Assembly (NCBI RefSeq): GCF_003369795.1
Contig: NZ_CP026730.1
Span: forward strand, 4,207,001 to 4,271,000
DNA: 64,000 bases
Direction of reading: 5' to 3'
DNA from: Streptomyces sp. CB09001
GTDB taxonomy: Bacteria > Actinomycetota > Actinomycetes > Streptomycetales > Streptomycetaceae
The notes beneath the pieces are model-generated. The model was given only the letters and a program-made list of their open reading frames with translations. It did not search any database and had not been told where the DNA came from. Shown here piece after piece: positions 7,747-15,746 of this stretch (the stretch's first letter is position 1; every line of letters starts with the position of its first letter). A program made the position numbers and the translations under genes.

Positions 7747-8606
7747 GGGCCGACCTCGCCGGACAGGTGCAGCCGCCGTCCTCCGTCGCCGCCGCGCAGT
7801 TCGAACCGGCCGTCCCCGGCCCCGTACGCCACCGCCCCCGGCAGCAGCACGGGCGCCCGGAACTCCGCCCGCACCACGGCCGCGTCCGGTGTCCCGTGCT
7901 CGGCGAGGCAGCGGGCCACGGTCCACATGCCGTGCGCGATGGCCCGCGGGAAGCCGAACAGGCGGGCGGTGAGCGGGTGCAGGTGGATCGGGTTGCGGTC
8001 ACCGGAGGCGGCACCGTAGCGGCGTCCGACGTCACCGGCGAGTTGCCACTCGGCGCGCACGGGGAGCGGGTCGCGGTCGGCCGAGGGGGTCTCCCCGGCG
8101 GGGAGCCGGGCGGTGGTTCGGTGCCGGGCCAGGTAGGTGCTGCGGGACTCCCAGACCGGGTCCGCCCCGGCGCGGACCTCCGTGACCACCGTCGCCTCGG
8201 TGCCGCGCCGGTGCGCGGCCAGCCCTTCGACGTACACGGTGAGTTCGTACTCGGCGGTCGCGGGCATGGCGGCCCGGCGGATGATGCCGACGGACGTGTG
8301 GACGAGGCCGAGCAGCGGCAGCGGGAAGCCGCGGCCGCTCATCAGGCGCATGGCCATCGGGAAGCCCAGCACGTGCGGATAGGTCACGGGGAGCGCGTCC
8401 GCGCCGGTCGCGAACCCGCACGTCCGCTCGTACGCCGCGAGCCGCGCGAGGTCGACGCGCAGGCCGGGCAGGACCAGCCGGGTGCGGGGGAAGTCCGCGT
8501 CCGGGCGGGGACGCTTGAGGGGCGACAGGAGCGCGCCGCGCGCGAGGAGCGGGGCGAGGGCGGGGGTGCCGGTCAGGGTGCTGGTGGTCGGGGCCGCGGT
8601 GGTCAT
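7731..8606 (-). CDS. MaoC-like (R)-hydratase/dehydratase
   Basis: A 291-aa double hot-dog protein. The MaoC hydratase motif GAASGDRNPIHLHPLTARLFGFPRAIAHGMW (about 208-238) contains the catalytic Asp/His. An N-terminal half carries the degenerate hot-dog repeat, as in FabZ/MaoC fusions of mycobacteria (HtdX/HtdZ type). Its ATG at 8606 overlaps the stop of the upstream FabG gene (TGATG), so the two are coupled. It should dehydrate or hydrate 3-hydroxyacyl-thioesters made or used by the partner reductase. A frame running on upstream through FabG is only an open shadow, not a fusion. Confidence 0.85.
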   Translation of the reverse strand: MTTAAPTTSTLTGTPALAPLLARGALLSPLKRPRPDADFPRTRLVLPGLRVDLARLAAYERTCGFATGADALPVTYPHVLGFPMAMRLMSGRGFPLPLLGLVHTSVGIIRRAAMPATAEYELTVYVEGLAAHRRGTEATVVTEVRAGADPVWESRSTYLARHRTTARLPAGETPSADRDPLPVRAEWQLAGDVGRRYGAASGDRNPIHLHPLTARLFGFPRAIAHGMWTVARCLAEHGTPDAAVVRAEFRAPVLLPGAVAYGAGDGRFELRGGDGGRRLHLSGEVGPYPAA

Positions 8607-9898
8607 CACGCCCCCAGCAGGCTCTGGCCGCAGACCCGTACGACCTGGCCGTTGACCGCGCCGGAGGCCGGGTGGGCGAGCCAGGCGGTCGTCTCGGCGA
8701 CGTCGACGGGCAGTCCGCCCTGGGCGAGGGAGTTCATGCGGCGGCCGGCCTCGCGGATGAGGAGCGGGACCGCCGCCGTCATCCTCGTCTCGATGAACCC
8801 CGGCGCCACCGCGTTCACCGTCACCCCGTGATCGGCGAGGGCGCGGGGCGCCAGGGAGCGGACCAGCCCGACGATCCCCGCTTTGCTCGCGCCGTAGTTG
8901 GTCTGGCCCGCGTTGCCCGCGAGCCCGGCGATGGAGGCGGTCGCCACGATCCTGCCGCCCCGGTTGACGGCGCCCGCCGCGAGCAGCGCGTCCGTGGTGC
9001 GCAGGACGCTCGCGAGGTTGACGTCGAGGACCGAACTCCAGCGGTCGGCGGGCATGTTGACCAGGCGCCGGTCGCGGGTGATGCCCGCGTTGTGGACGAG
9101 GACGTCGAGTCCGCCGGGCAGCGCGGCGGCGATGCGCTCGCCCGCGTCCGCCGCGGTGATGTCCAGCGCGAGGGCGGTGCCCCCGAGGCGTTCGGCGGCC
9201 CGGCGTGCCGCCTCCTCGGCCTGCGGCACGTCGAGGACGACGACCTGGGCGCCCTGCCCGGCCAGCGTCTCGGCGACCGCCGCGCCGATGCCCCGCGCGG
9301 CACCGGTGACCAGGGCGGTGCGTCCGGCGAGGGGGAGGGTCCAGTCGTCCGGGCCTGCGCCCCCACTCGCCGTCCCGACCTCGATCACCTGGCCGCCGAC
9401 GTAGGCGGAGGCGGGGGAGAGGAGGAAGCGGAGGGTGGACTCGGCGGCCGCCGCGTCGGTGAGCCGTACGAGGTTGACCGTCCTGCCCCGCCCGATCTCC
9501 TTGCCGAGCGAGCGCGTGAATCCCTCCAACGCCTGCTGCACGGCGGCCTGGTGGTGGTCGGCCGGGTCGAGCGGGGCGCCGAGCACCACCACGCGGCCGC
9601 TCGCGGCGACGGACCGTACGACGGGGTGCAGCGCGGCGTGCACCTCGGCGAGCGCGTCGGTGTCCCGTACGCCGGTGGCGTCGAGGACGACGGCGGCGGG
9701 GCGGCCGTCCTCGTCCCGGGGCAGGCCGGTGCGGGCCAGGACGGGCGCGAGGTCGAGGCCGGTCTTTCCGGCGGTGAGGTGCAGCAGGCCGCCGTCGAAC
9801 GCGTCCCGCCGCAGGGCCGTGGGCTGCGGCAGCCCGAGCCGGCGGGTGAGGAAGCGGCCGGGTGCGGTGCCGGTGAAGCTGAGATAGCGGTCGGCCAT
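8606..9898 (-). CDS. High-molecular-weight 3-oxoacyl-ACP/CoA reductase (FabG4-type SDR)
   Basis: A 430-aa protein, much longer than a plain 250-aa FabG. It has an N-terminal flavodoxin-like pseudo-Rossmann domain (about 1-200) and a C-terminal classical SDR. The SDR part shows TGAARGIG (about 216-223), NAGI, the catalytic Ser in ATASIAG, and YGASK. This two-domain layout matches mycobacterial FabG4, which prefers NADH and long-chain acyl-CoA. It forms an operon with the MaoC hydratase. TTACC-N3-GGTAA operator-like sites lie about 50-80 bp upstream of its start. Likely role: reduction in fatty acid elongation or degradation. Confidence 0.88.
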   Translation of the reverse strand: MADRYLSFTGTAPGRFLTRRLGLPQPTALRRDAFDGGLLHLTAGKTGLDLAPVLARTGLPRDEDGRPAAVVLDATGVRDTDALAEVHAALHPVVRSVAASGRVVVLGAPLDPADHHQAAVQQALEGFTRSLGKEIGRGRTVNLVRLTDAAAAESTLRFLLSPASAYVGGQVIEVGTASGGAGPDDWTLPLAGRTALVTGAARGIGAAVAETLAGQGAQVVVLDVPQAEEAARRAAERLGGTALALDITAADAGERIAAALPGGLDVLVHNAGITRDRRLVNMPADRWSSVLDVNLASVLRTTDALLAAGAVNRGGRIVATASIAGLAGNAGQTNYGASKAGIVGLVRSLAPRALADHGVTVNAVAPGFIETRMTAAVPLLIREAGRRMNSLAQGGLPVDVAETTAWLAHPASGAVNGQVVRVCGQSLLGA

Positions 9899-9947
9899 GT
9901 CCTGTCTCCCCTACGACTCTGTCGTGTCCACGCGCGCTCACGAGTGC

Positions 9948-9976
9948 TTACCCGGAAGTAAGGTTACCGGAGGTAA
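9948..9976. promoter_or_regulatory. Paired operator-like palindromes upstream of fabG4-maoC
   Basis: TTACCCGGAAGTAA (9948-9961) and TTACCGGAGGTAA (9964-9976) lie back to back in the promoter region of the minus-strand FabG4 gene. The second is a perfect TTACC-N3-GGTAA. Near-identical palindromes precede the thiolase (17118) and acyl-CoA ligase (18546) genes. The form is typical of a TetR-type operator. Confidence 0.65.
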
Positions 9977-10045
9977 TCCCGGGGCGGGTGAGGAGCGGGA
10001 CGGGAGCAGTTCTCGCGCGGGATTCGGGCGGCCGCCGGGCGGGCT

Positions 10046-10215
10046 CTAGCTCAAGGCCGCGCCCCAGGGCACCCCGCTCGCCTCCCACGGGTTCGCGCTG
10101 AGGCCGCACAGGTACGGCGCGGAGGCGAGCGCCCCCGGCGTCAGGCGGATGCCCGTGAGGCGTTCGGCGGTTCGGTGATCCGCCGGTAGTCGTCGGCGGT
10201 GGGTTTGCCGGTCAT
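10046..10215 (-). pseudogene. Possible frame-disrupted small gene
   Basis: The 418-bp gap between FabG4 and the response regulator holds a minus-strand segment that starts with ATG at 10215 and reads MTGKPTADDYRRITEPPNAS before losing frame. After a shift it reads TGIRLTPGALASAPYLCGL...NPWEASGVPWGAALS and stops at 10046. The two halves together look like one protein of about 55 residues with a single frameshift. No family is recognised. It could also be chance coding. Confidence 0.35.
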
Positions 10216-10316
10216 GGCGGCATCCCGTCATCCGGCCCGGGCGCCGTGTCCGTGCTTCTGTCGCGCGTAACATCGCCTCGGGGAAGCAGAGTTGGGACCG
10301 CTGGGGGGAGTGCCGC

Positions 10317-11141
10317 ATGGCTGGCAGGGCCGGACGGGTTCTCGTGGCCGACGACGACGTGAGCACACGGCGTTCGCTGGAACGGGGGCTGCGCCTGGGG
10401 GGTTTCGAGGTGACGCTGGCCGAGGACGGGCACGCCGCGCTGGAGGCGTTGCGCGGACAGCGGCCGGACATCGTTGTCCTCGACGTACGCATGCCGGGGC
10501 CGAGCGGTATCGAGGTGTGCCGGGCCCTGCGCGAGAGCGGGGACGACGTGCCGGTGCTCATGCTCTCCGGTCTGGACGAAGTGGCGGACAGGATCGCTGG
10601 GTTGCAGGCCGGCGGTGACGACTACCTGGTCAAGCCGTTCGCCCTGCAGGAGCTCACGCTGCGGCTGCACGCCCTGCTGCGCAGGCGCCGTCCGGCCGCC
10701 GGTGACCGCGTGCGGGCCGGCGGCCTGGTCCTGGAACCCTCCGCCCGCCAGGCGTCACTGGACGGACGGCCCCTGCGACTGACGCTCCGCGAGTTCGATC
10801 TGCTGGAGATGCTGGCCCGCAACGCGGGCATCGTCCTGACCCGCGGCCAGTTGCTGGAGCGGGTCTGGGGGTACGACGCCGAAGTCCGCACGGACGTCGT
10901 GGACACCTTCGTCAGCTACCTGCGACGCAAGACGGAGGCGCACGGAAGCCCCCGCATCCTGCACACCGTGCGCGGCGTCGGGTTCGTGCTGCGCACGGAC
11001 GGGAGCCCGCACGAGAGCACCGGCGGGAGCACGGGCGAGAGCGCGGTCTTGCCGACGGGCGAGAGCGCGGTCCGGCCCACGGGCGAGAGCACGGTCCGGC
11101 CCACGGGCAGGAGTGCGCGAGCGGCCGGAGCCGCCCCGTGA
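10317..11141 (+). CDS. OmpR-family response regulator
   Basis: A 274-aa regulator. The receiver domain has acidic residues ADDD near 10-12, the phospho-acceptor Asp in VLDVRMPGPSG (about 53-63) and Lys in LVKPFAL (about 104-110). The C-terminal winged helix ends in YVSYLRRKTE.../VRGVGFVLR-type sequence by residue 230. A 40-residue C-terminal tail of nearly perfect eight-residue repeats TGESAVRP follows, which is abnormal for OmpR regulators. A strong GGGGGGAG site precedes ATG 10317. Its end overlaps the kinase GTG, so the two form a two-component pair. Confidence 0.9.
   Translation: MAGRAGRVLVADDDVSTRRSLERGLRLGGFEVTLAEDGHAALEALRGQRPDIVVLDVRMPGPSGIEVCRALRESGDDVPVLMLSGLDEVADRIAGLQAGGDDYLVKPFALQELTLRLHALLRRRRPAAGDRVRAGGLVLEPSARQASLDGRPLRLTLREFDLLEMLARNAGIVLTRGQLLERVWGYDAEVRTDVVDTFVSYLRRKTEAHGSPRILHTVRGVGFVLRTDGSPHESTGGSTGESAVLPTGESAVRPTGESTVRPTGRSARAAGAAP
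11031..11110 (+). repeat. 24-bp tandem repeat in the response-regulator tail
   Basis: Three 24-bp units (11031-11054, 11055-11078, 11079-11102) plus a partial fourth encode TGESAV(L/R)P repeats at the C-terminus of the response regulator. Units 2 and 3 differ at one base. Because the unit is a multiple of three, copy number can change without breaking the frame. Confidence 0.85.
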
Positions 11142-12616
11142 GGCTCTCCACCCGCATCGCGCTGTCCGCCGCCGTGATCGTGCCCGTGCTGGCCCTCGCC
11201 ACCAACTACCTGCTGCTGGACTGGTTCACCGGCGACCTGCGCGCCGAGCAGGAGAGACAGCTGCGTTCCCGCGCCACGACCCTCACGCACAACGCCCAGG
11301 CCTATCTGCAGGCCGTCGAGGCCGGCCACCCCGTCGCCGCCAGGAACGCCCGGCGGCGACTGGTCGTCTCGTCGCCGGACGTGGGCTTCCGGCTGCGGGC
11401 ACCGGGCGGCGTCGTCGCGGCCGGTCCGCGGCACGACCCGGCGCTGTCACTGCCGGACGAGGCCAGAGAGCCCGTCGTCCTGGACGGCGCGGGGCCGGGC
11501 GGCACCAAGTGGCTCGTCATGTCCCGCCGGGTCACACCGCCGAACGGCACACCCCCCGACCGGCCCAACCTGTGGATGTACTCCCCGGACACCGCCTACC
11601 GGGCGCAGCTGGCGCGGGTTCGGCACCGGATCCTGACGGTGGCCCTGCTGTCCGCGCCCGTCACCGGGGCGATCGCCTGGCTCATCGCGAGCCGCGCCAC
11701 CCTGCCGCTGCGCCGCCTCCAGCACCGGGCGAACGGACTCGACCCCCGCAGCACCGTGCTCCGCCTGGATCACACGCCGAGCGGCGTCACCGAGGTGGAC
11801 GACCTCGCCGGCACGCTGAGGACCGTACTGGCCCGGTACGACGAGCAGGCGGCGCGCGCGGGGGAGGCGCTGGAGACCGCCCGGTCCTTCGCCGCGGCGG
11901 CCTCCCACGAGATGCGCAACCCGCTGACGAGCATGCGCACCAACCTCGACGTCCTCACCGAGTACCCGGACCTCGACGCGGCCGACCGCGAGGAGGTGCT
12001 CGCCGACCTGGCGCGTGAACAGGCCCGGCTGCTGGGACTGCTGGGGATGCTGCGCACGCTCGCCCAGGGCGATCTGGTCGAGGCCGACGCCTTCACCACG
12101 CTCGATCTGGGCGCGCTCGTCCGCGCCTGCGTCAGGGACCTGCGCCGGTCCCACCCCGGCGCGCTGCCGACCGTGCGGGCCGCGGACGGCCTGCTGGTCC
12201 ACGCCTGGCAGGAGGGGCTGCGCTCGGCGGTGGACAACCTGCTGATCAACGCCTGGACCCACGGCCGCACCAGGACGGGGGACGCCCGCATGGAAGTGAC
12301 TCTGCGGGCCGTCCAGGGGTTCGGCGCACCGGCGGCCGTCCTCACCGTCGACGATCACGGCACGGGCGTCCCACCGGAGCTGCGCGAGGCGGTGTTCCGG
12401 CGCTTCCACCGCAGCCGGGACAGCCCCGGTTCGGGCCTCGGCCTCACCCTGGTCGCCCAGCAGGTCGCCCTGCACCAGGGGCGGATCGTGGCGACCGACC
12501 GTCCGGACGGAACACCCGGAGCGCGCTTCGAGGTGCGGCTGCCGGTCACCGGCGTCCAGGACGTCACGCACACCCTGCCGCTGCTCCGTCGCGACTGGCT
12601 GACCGCCGCCGACTGA
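11138..12616 (+). CDS. Sensor histidine kinase
   Basis: A 492-aa membrane kinase, partner of the overlapping response regulator (GTG 11138 within its stop). Transmembrane segments at about 7-27 and 160-182 enclose an extracellular sensor of about 130 residues. A HAMP segment leads to the phospho-acceptor His in AAASHEMRNPLTSMRTN (about 250-266). The ATPase boxes are visible: N in SAVDNLLINAWTHG, G1 in VDDHGTGVPPE and G2 in GSGLGLTLV. The gene lies directly upstream of the ROK regulator and secreted hydrolase genes, which suggests but does not prove that it senses an envelope or polysaccharide cue. Confidence 0.9.
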   Translation: MRLSTRIALSAAVIVPVLALATNYLLLDWFTGDLRAEQERQLRSRATTLTHNAQAYLQAVEAGHPVAARNARRRLVVSSPDVGFRLRAPGGVVAAGPRHDPALSLPDEAREPVVLDGAGPGGTKWLVMSRRVTPPNGTPPDRPNLWMYSPDTAYRAQLARVRHRILTVALLSAPVTGAIAWLIASRATLPLRRLQHRANGLDPRSTVLRLDHTPSGVTEVDDLAGTLRTVLARYDEQAARAGEALETARSFAAAASHEMRNPLTSMRTNLDVLTEYPDLDAADREEVLADLAREQARLLGLLGMLRTLAQGDLVEADAFTTLDLGALVRACVRDLRRSHPGALPTVRAADGLLVHAWQEGLRSAVDNLLINAWTHGRTRTGDARMEVTLRAVQGFGAPAAVLTVDDHGTGVPPELREAVFRRFHRSRDSPGSGLGLTLVAQQVALHQGRIVATDRPDGTPGARFEVRLPVTGVQDVTHTLPLLRRDWLTAAD

Positions 12617-12645
12617 GCCGGCGTACCCGCCGACTGAGCCGGCGT
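12607..12645 (+). repeat. 21-bp direct duplication across the kinase stop codon
   Basis: CGCCGACTGAGCCGGCGT occurs at 12607-12624 and again at 12628-12645, a 21-bp period. The first copy contains the TGA stop of the histidine kinase and the second lies just downstream. It looks like a slippage duplication without effect on the protein. Confidence 0.75.
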
Positions 12646-12695
12646 GCCCGCCGGGCCCGTCACAAGAATTTCACAAGATCGGCTCCTACGTTCCT

Positions 12696-12724
12696 CCCCA
12701 CAGCAGGCTCGGACTGCTGCGGGG
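12696..12724 (+). promoter_or_regulatory. Stem-loop overlapping the ROK gene ribosome site
   Basis: CCCCACAGCAG (12696-12706) pairs with CTGCTGCGGGG (12714-12724) with one mismatch and a 7-nt loop. The 3' arm runs into the GGGGGAGGG ribosome site of the ROK gene (ATG 12730). It could limit translation when folded. It could instead act as a weak terminator for the two-component operon or as an operator for a dimeric regulator. Confidence 0.5.
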
Positions 12725-12729
12725 GAGGG

Positions 12730-13890
12730 ATGCCGGAAGTGCCGGACGTGCGAACGCACTCGGACCAGGTGCTGCGGTCGTTGCGCCAGTCGGGCCCCCT
12801 GACCAGGGGAGAACTGGGGGAACTGTGCGGACTGTCCCGCACCACGCTGTACGAGGTCGTCAGCAGGCTCGTGGACCAGGGTCTGGTGGTCGCCACGGTG
12901 CCGGACGCCGGACCGCGCGGACGCGGGCGCCCGGCGGAACTGCTGGCGCTGAACCCGGACGCCGGGCGGGTCCTCGGCGTCGACTTCGGCCGGCGGGCCG
13001 TCCGGGTGGCCGCGATGGCGGTGCTGCACGACGACGTCGGCACCGCCGTTGAGCGCTGTCCCGCCGACGCGCCCTGGCCGGAGCGGGTCGCCCTCGCGCG
13101 CCGGCTGGCGGACACCCTGACCGGCGGGCGGCCTCGGCTCGACGGGTTCGACGGGGTCGGGGTCTCGGTGACGGACCCCGGCGCCGGCTCGTCCGCCCCG
13201 GCCGACCGGCGGGCCCTGGCGACGCTGGTCGGCCGCAGCTTCGGCACCCGGGTCCGCCTGGACGCCGCCCCGCGGCTGGCGGCGCTGGCCGAGACCGTGC
13301 GGGGCGCGGCCGCGGGACAGCGGGACGTGCTCTACCTGGAACTGTCCGACCGGGTCGGCGGCGGACTGGTCAGCGCCGGCGCGCTGCACCACGGCGCACA
13401 CGGCCGGTCCGGGGAGTTCGGGCACATCACCGTGGAGCCCGCGGGCCCGTCCTGCGCCTGCGGCGGCCGGGGATGTCTGCAGACGGTGGCGTCCACCGGG
13501 GCCGTACTGCGCGCCTACCGGGCCGCGGCGGACGTACCGGACCTGACGGCCGCGCTGTGCGCCGGTGAACCGGCCGCCCACGCCGCGGTACGGCGGGCGG
13601 GCACGTACGCGGGCCGGGTGCTGGCCGGCCTGGCGAACGCGCTCGCACCCGGCGTCGTCGTCGTGGGAGGCGAACTCGTCACCGCCGCACCGGCGCTCAT
13701 GGAAGCCGTCCGGCGAGAACTGGCGGCGAACGTCGTGCGGTGCGGCTCCCGGCCGCCGCTGCCGGTCCGCCGCGCCGAACTGGGCGAATTCGCCGCCGCC
13801 CTCGGTGCCGTATTCCTGCTGCGGCGGCCCACCGAAGCGAGCCGGAGTAAATCCGGCCGCAGGGCATTTAATCCGGACCCGGAATATTGA
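12730..13890 (+). CDS. ROK-family transcriptional regulator
   Basis: A 386-aa protein. The N-terminal winged helix-turn-helix reads LTRGELGELCGLSRTTLYEVVSRLVDQGLV (about 24-53). The C-terminal ROK sugar-kinase-like domain includes the ATP-type loop VLGVDFGRRAVRV. A zinc motif CACGGRGCLQ (about 239-248) is preceded by GEFGHI. Such proteins usually bind a sugar (xylose, GlcNAc, glucose) and repress sugar-use genes. A chitinase and a glucanase lie downstream, so sensing of a polysaccharide breakdown product is a reasonable guess. The kinase function is probably degenerate. Confidence 0.88.
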   Translation: MPEVPDVRTHSDQVLRSLRQSGPLTRGELGELCGLSRTTLYEVVSRLVDQGLVVATVPDAGPRGRGRPAELLALNPDAGRVLGVDFGRRAVRVAAMAVLHDDVGTAVERCPADAPWPERVALARRLADTLTGGRPRLDGFDGVGVSVTDPGAGSSAPADRRALATLVGRSFGTRVRLDAAPRLAALAETVRGAAAGQRDVLYLELSDRVGGGLVSAGALHHGAHGRSGEFGHITVEPAGPSCACGGRGCLQTVASTGAVLRAYRAAADVPDLTAALCAGEPAAHAAVRRAGTYAGRVLAGLANALAPGVVVVGGELVTAAPALMEAVRRELAANVVRCGSRPPLPVRRAELGEFAAALGAVFLLRRPTEASRSKSGRRAFNPDPEY

Positions 13891-13979
13891 CGGTCCTCGA
13901 CGACAAAATTGGCGGCTTTCTAAGATCCCGGTGTCCGGGTGTGCTCATTCCACCCGCCCGCAGAGAGGAAAAACTCAGC

Positions 13980-14396
13980 GTGCTCATGAATCGGCGTGTC
14001 AGAGGAGTCGTCACCATAGGTGTGGCGGCCGCCCTTCTGGGCGTCGCGGAGGCGAGTCCGGCCTCCGCGGTCCCCGTCGGAACGGTGCGGCAGGGAAAGG
14101 CCACGTTCTACACGGACCGCGGCACCGGAGCCTGCGGAAAGCCGGTCGACGCGGCGCACCAGTCCATCGTTGCCGTCTCGCCGAAATGGTGGACGGCGGC
14201 AAACCCGAACAAGGACCCGTTGTGCGGTCTCAAGGTGCGCGTGACCTACCGCGGAAAGTCCGTGACCGTGCCGGTCCGGGACAAGTGCGCCGGCTGCGGC
14301 CCCCGTCACATCGACCTCGGGCGGCCCGCCTTCGCGAGGCTGGCCGCTCCGGCCAAGGGCGTCATCAAGGGCGTCAAGTGGAAGTTCGTCAGGTAG
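13980..14396 (+). CDS. Secreted RlpA/expansin-like double-psi beta-barrel protein
   Basis: A 138-aa secreted protein. A signal peptide (NRRVRGVVTIGVAAALLGVAEASPASA) is followed by a compact barrel: GKATFYTDRGTGACG near the N-end, paired Cys, and VRDKCAGCGPRHIDLGRPAFARLA near the C-end. The Asp in HIDL matches the conserved RlpA/expansin/barwin position. Known relatives include a Streptomyces papain inhibitor and fungal/plant barwin-type (PR-4) proteins. GTG 13980 is chosen over ATG 13986 because AGAGAGGAA is better spaced. It is the first gene of a three-gene secreted set with the GH19 and CAP genes. Confidence 0.8.
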   Translation: MLMNRRVRGVVTIGVAAALLGVAEASPASAVPVGTVRQGKATFYTDRGTGACGKPVDAAHQSIVAVSPKWWTAANPNKDPLCGLKVRVTYRGKSVTVPVRDKCAGCGPRHIDLGRPAFARLAAPAKGVIKGVKWKFVR

Positions 14397-14412
14397 CAGA
14401 GGAGTTCGATCC

Positions 14413-15153
14413 ATGTCCAAGCCCCGCATACTCACCGGGCTGCTCGCGGCCCTGACGCTCTCGACCCTGGCCGGACCGCTGGCCACCACGGCGTCCGCCG
14501 CTTCCGCCGCTCAGGCCGCTCCCGCCGCTCAGGCCGGATTCGTCGTCGGCAAGGCCGAGTTCAACCGCATGTTCCCGAACCACAACGCGTTCTACACGTA
14601 TGCCTCGTTGACGAAGGCGATGAAGGCGTTCCCGGCCTTCGCCCACACCGGCGGCACCGCCGTCAGAAACCGTGAGGCCGCCGCCTTCCTCGCCAACGTC
14701 TCGCACGAGACCGGTGGGCTGAAGTACATCGTCGAACTGGACAAGTCCAACTACGACCACTACTGCGAACCGGACAGGCCCTACGGCTGCCCGGCCGGCA
14801 GGGCCAAGTACTACGGACGCGGCCCGATCCAGCTGAGCTGGAACTACAACTACAAGGCCGCCGGTGACGCCCTCGGCATCGACCTGCTGCACCACCCGGG
14901 CCTGGTGCAGAAGAACCCGGTCGTCGCCTGGAAGACGGCCCTGTGGTTCTGGATGCGGCAGACCGGCTCCGGCCCCATGACCGGCCACCGCGCCATGGTG
15001 AGCGGGGCGGGATTCGGCCAGACCGTCCGCAGTATCAACGGCGCCGTCGAGTGCGACGGCCGCAGGCCGGACCAGGTGCGCCACCGGGTGGCCCAGTACG
15101 ACAGGTTCGCCCGGATCCTGCACGTCGCGCCGGGCAAGAACAAGAGCTGCTGA
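14413..15153 (+). CDS. GH19 chitinase
   Basis: A 246-aa secreted chitinase. The signal peptide ends near ATTASAASA. The GH19 catalytic core (about 40-240) contains the acid Glu in FLANVSHETGG (about 97-107), the second acidic region LDKSNYDHYCE, and the substrate-binding YYGRGPIQLSWNYNY (about 136-150). No chitin-binding domain is attached, unlike most class IV or ChiC-type enzymes, so it is a stand-alone catalytic module. It hydrolyses fungal chitin outside the cell. It lies 16 bp after the barrel protein gene. Confidence 0.93.
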   Translation: MSKPRILTGLLAALTLSTLAGPLATTASAASAAQAAPAAQAGFVVGKAEFNRMFPNHNAFYTYASLTKAMKAFPAFAHTGGTAVRNREAAAFLANVSHETGGLKYIVELDKSNYDHYCEPDRPYGCPAGRAKYYGRGPIQLSWNYNYKAAGDALGIDLLHHPGLVQKNPVVAWKTALWFWMRQTGSGPMTGHRAMVSGAGFGQTVRSINGAVECDGRRPDQVRHRVAQYDRFARILHVAPGKNKSC

Positions 15154-15165
15154 GGGGGCGGGAAC

Positions 15166-15666
15166 ATGTTCATGTCCCGGTACCTCGCCGCGGCCCTGAC
15201 CGTCGCCGCCGCGGCGACCGCACTGTCCGCGGGATCCGCCGCCCCGGCCTCGGCGGCCGCGCCCCCGCCCAGGACGCTGAAGGCCGACGTACTCAGGCTG
15301 ACGAACGCCGAACGGGCCAGGGCGGGCTGCCCCCGGCTGAGGTTCGACGCGGCGCTCGCCAGGGCCGCGCAGCGCCACACGGCCGACATGGCACGGCACG
15401 ACTTCGTCGGACACGTCGGATCGGGCGGCAGCACGATCGTGACCAGGGCGCGGGCCGCCGGTTACACCGGCTGGAACGCGCTCGCGGAGAACGTCGCCGC
15501 CGGCCCGAAGACCGCCGCCGCCGTGGTGAGGAGCTGGATGAGGTCTCCGGGCCACCGGGCCAACATCCTCGACTGCTCGCTGGAGCACCTGGGCGTCGGG
15601 TACGTGAAGAGGCCGGGCACCCGCTACGGGACGTACTGGACCCAGGACTTCGGCGCGAAGTTCTGA
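15166..15666 (+). CDS. Secreted CAP-domain (SCP/PR-1-like) protein
   Basis: A 166-aa protein with a signal peptide (FMSRYLAAALTVAAAATALSAGSAAPASA) and a CAP domain. Typical marks are LTNAERARAGCPRLRFDAALARAAQRHTADMA, HVGSGGSTIVTRARAAGYTGW, SPGHRANILDCSLEHLGVGYV and YWTQDFGAKF. CAP/PR-1 proteins bind sterols or lipids and some are antifungal. It closes the operon and is followed by a strong terminator. A second ATG at 15172 would remove two residues. Confidence 0.88.
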   Translation: MFMSRYLAAALTVAAAATALSAGSAAPASAAAPPPRTLKADVLRLTNAERARAGCPRLRFDAALARAAQRHTADMARHDFVGHVGSGGSTIVTRARAAGYTGWNALAENVAAGPKTAAAVVRSWMRSPGHRANILDCSLEHLGVGYVKRPGTRYGTYWTQDFGAKF

Positions 15667-15684
15667 TCCGCCCACCGCGAGCCG

Positions 15685-15732
15685 ACCGCCGCGTGCGGTG
15701 TGCCGATGCCGCGGCACACCGCACGCGGCGGT
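15685..15732. terminator. 21-bp perfect hairpin between convergent CAP and GH64 genes
   Basis: Perfect arms 15685-15705 (ACCGCCGCGTGCGGTGTGCCG without its last base as loop boundary) and 15712-15732 with a 6-nt loop lie between two converging genes. It should stop transcription from both directions. There is no U-tract, as usual in Streptomyces. Confidence 0.85.
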
Positions 15733-15746
15733 GGTCTGCCGGAGGG

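Noticed and set aside
5581..7926. A long minus-strand frame under the symporter and TetR genes
   Set aside because: Low-complexity Gly/Arg/Asp sequence typical of antisense in high-GC DNA; it opposes well-supported genes.
7731..9941. A single 736-codon minus-strand frame that looks like a FabG-MaoC fusion
   Set aside because: The upstream part is out of frame with the real FabG SDR and carries no motif. MaoC starts at ATG 8606, overlapping the FabG stop.
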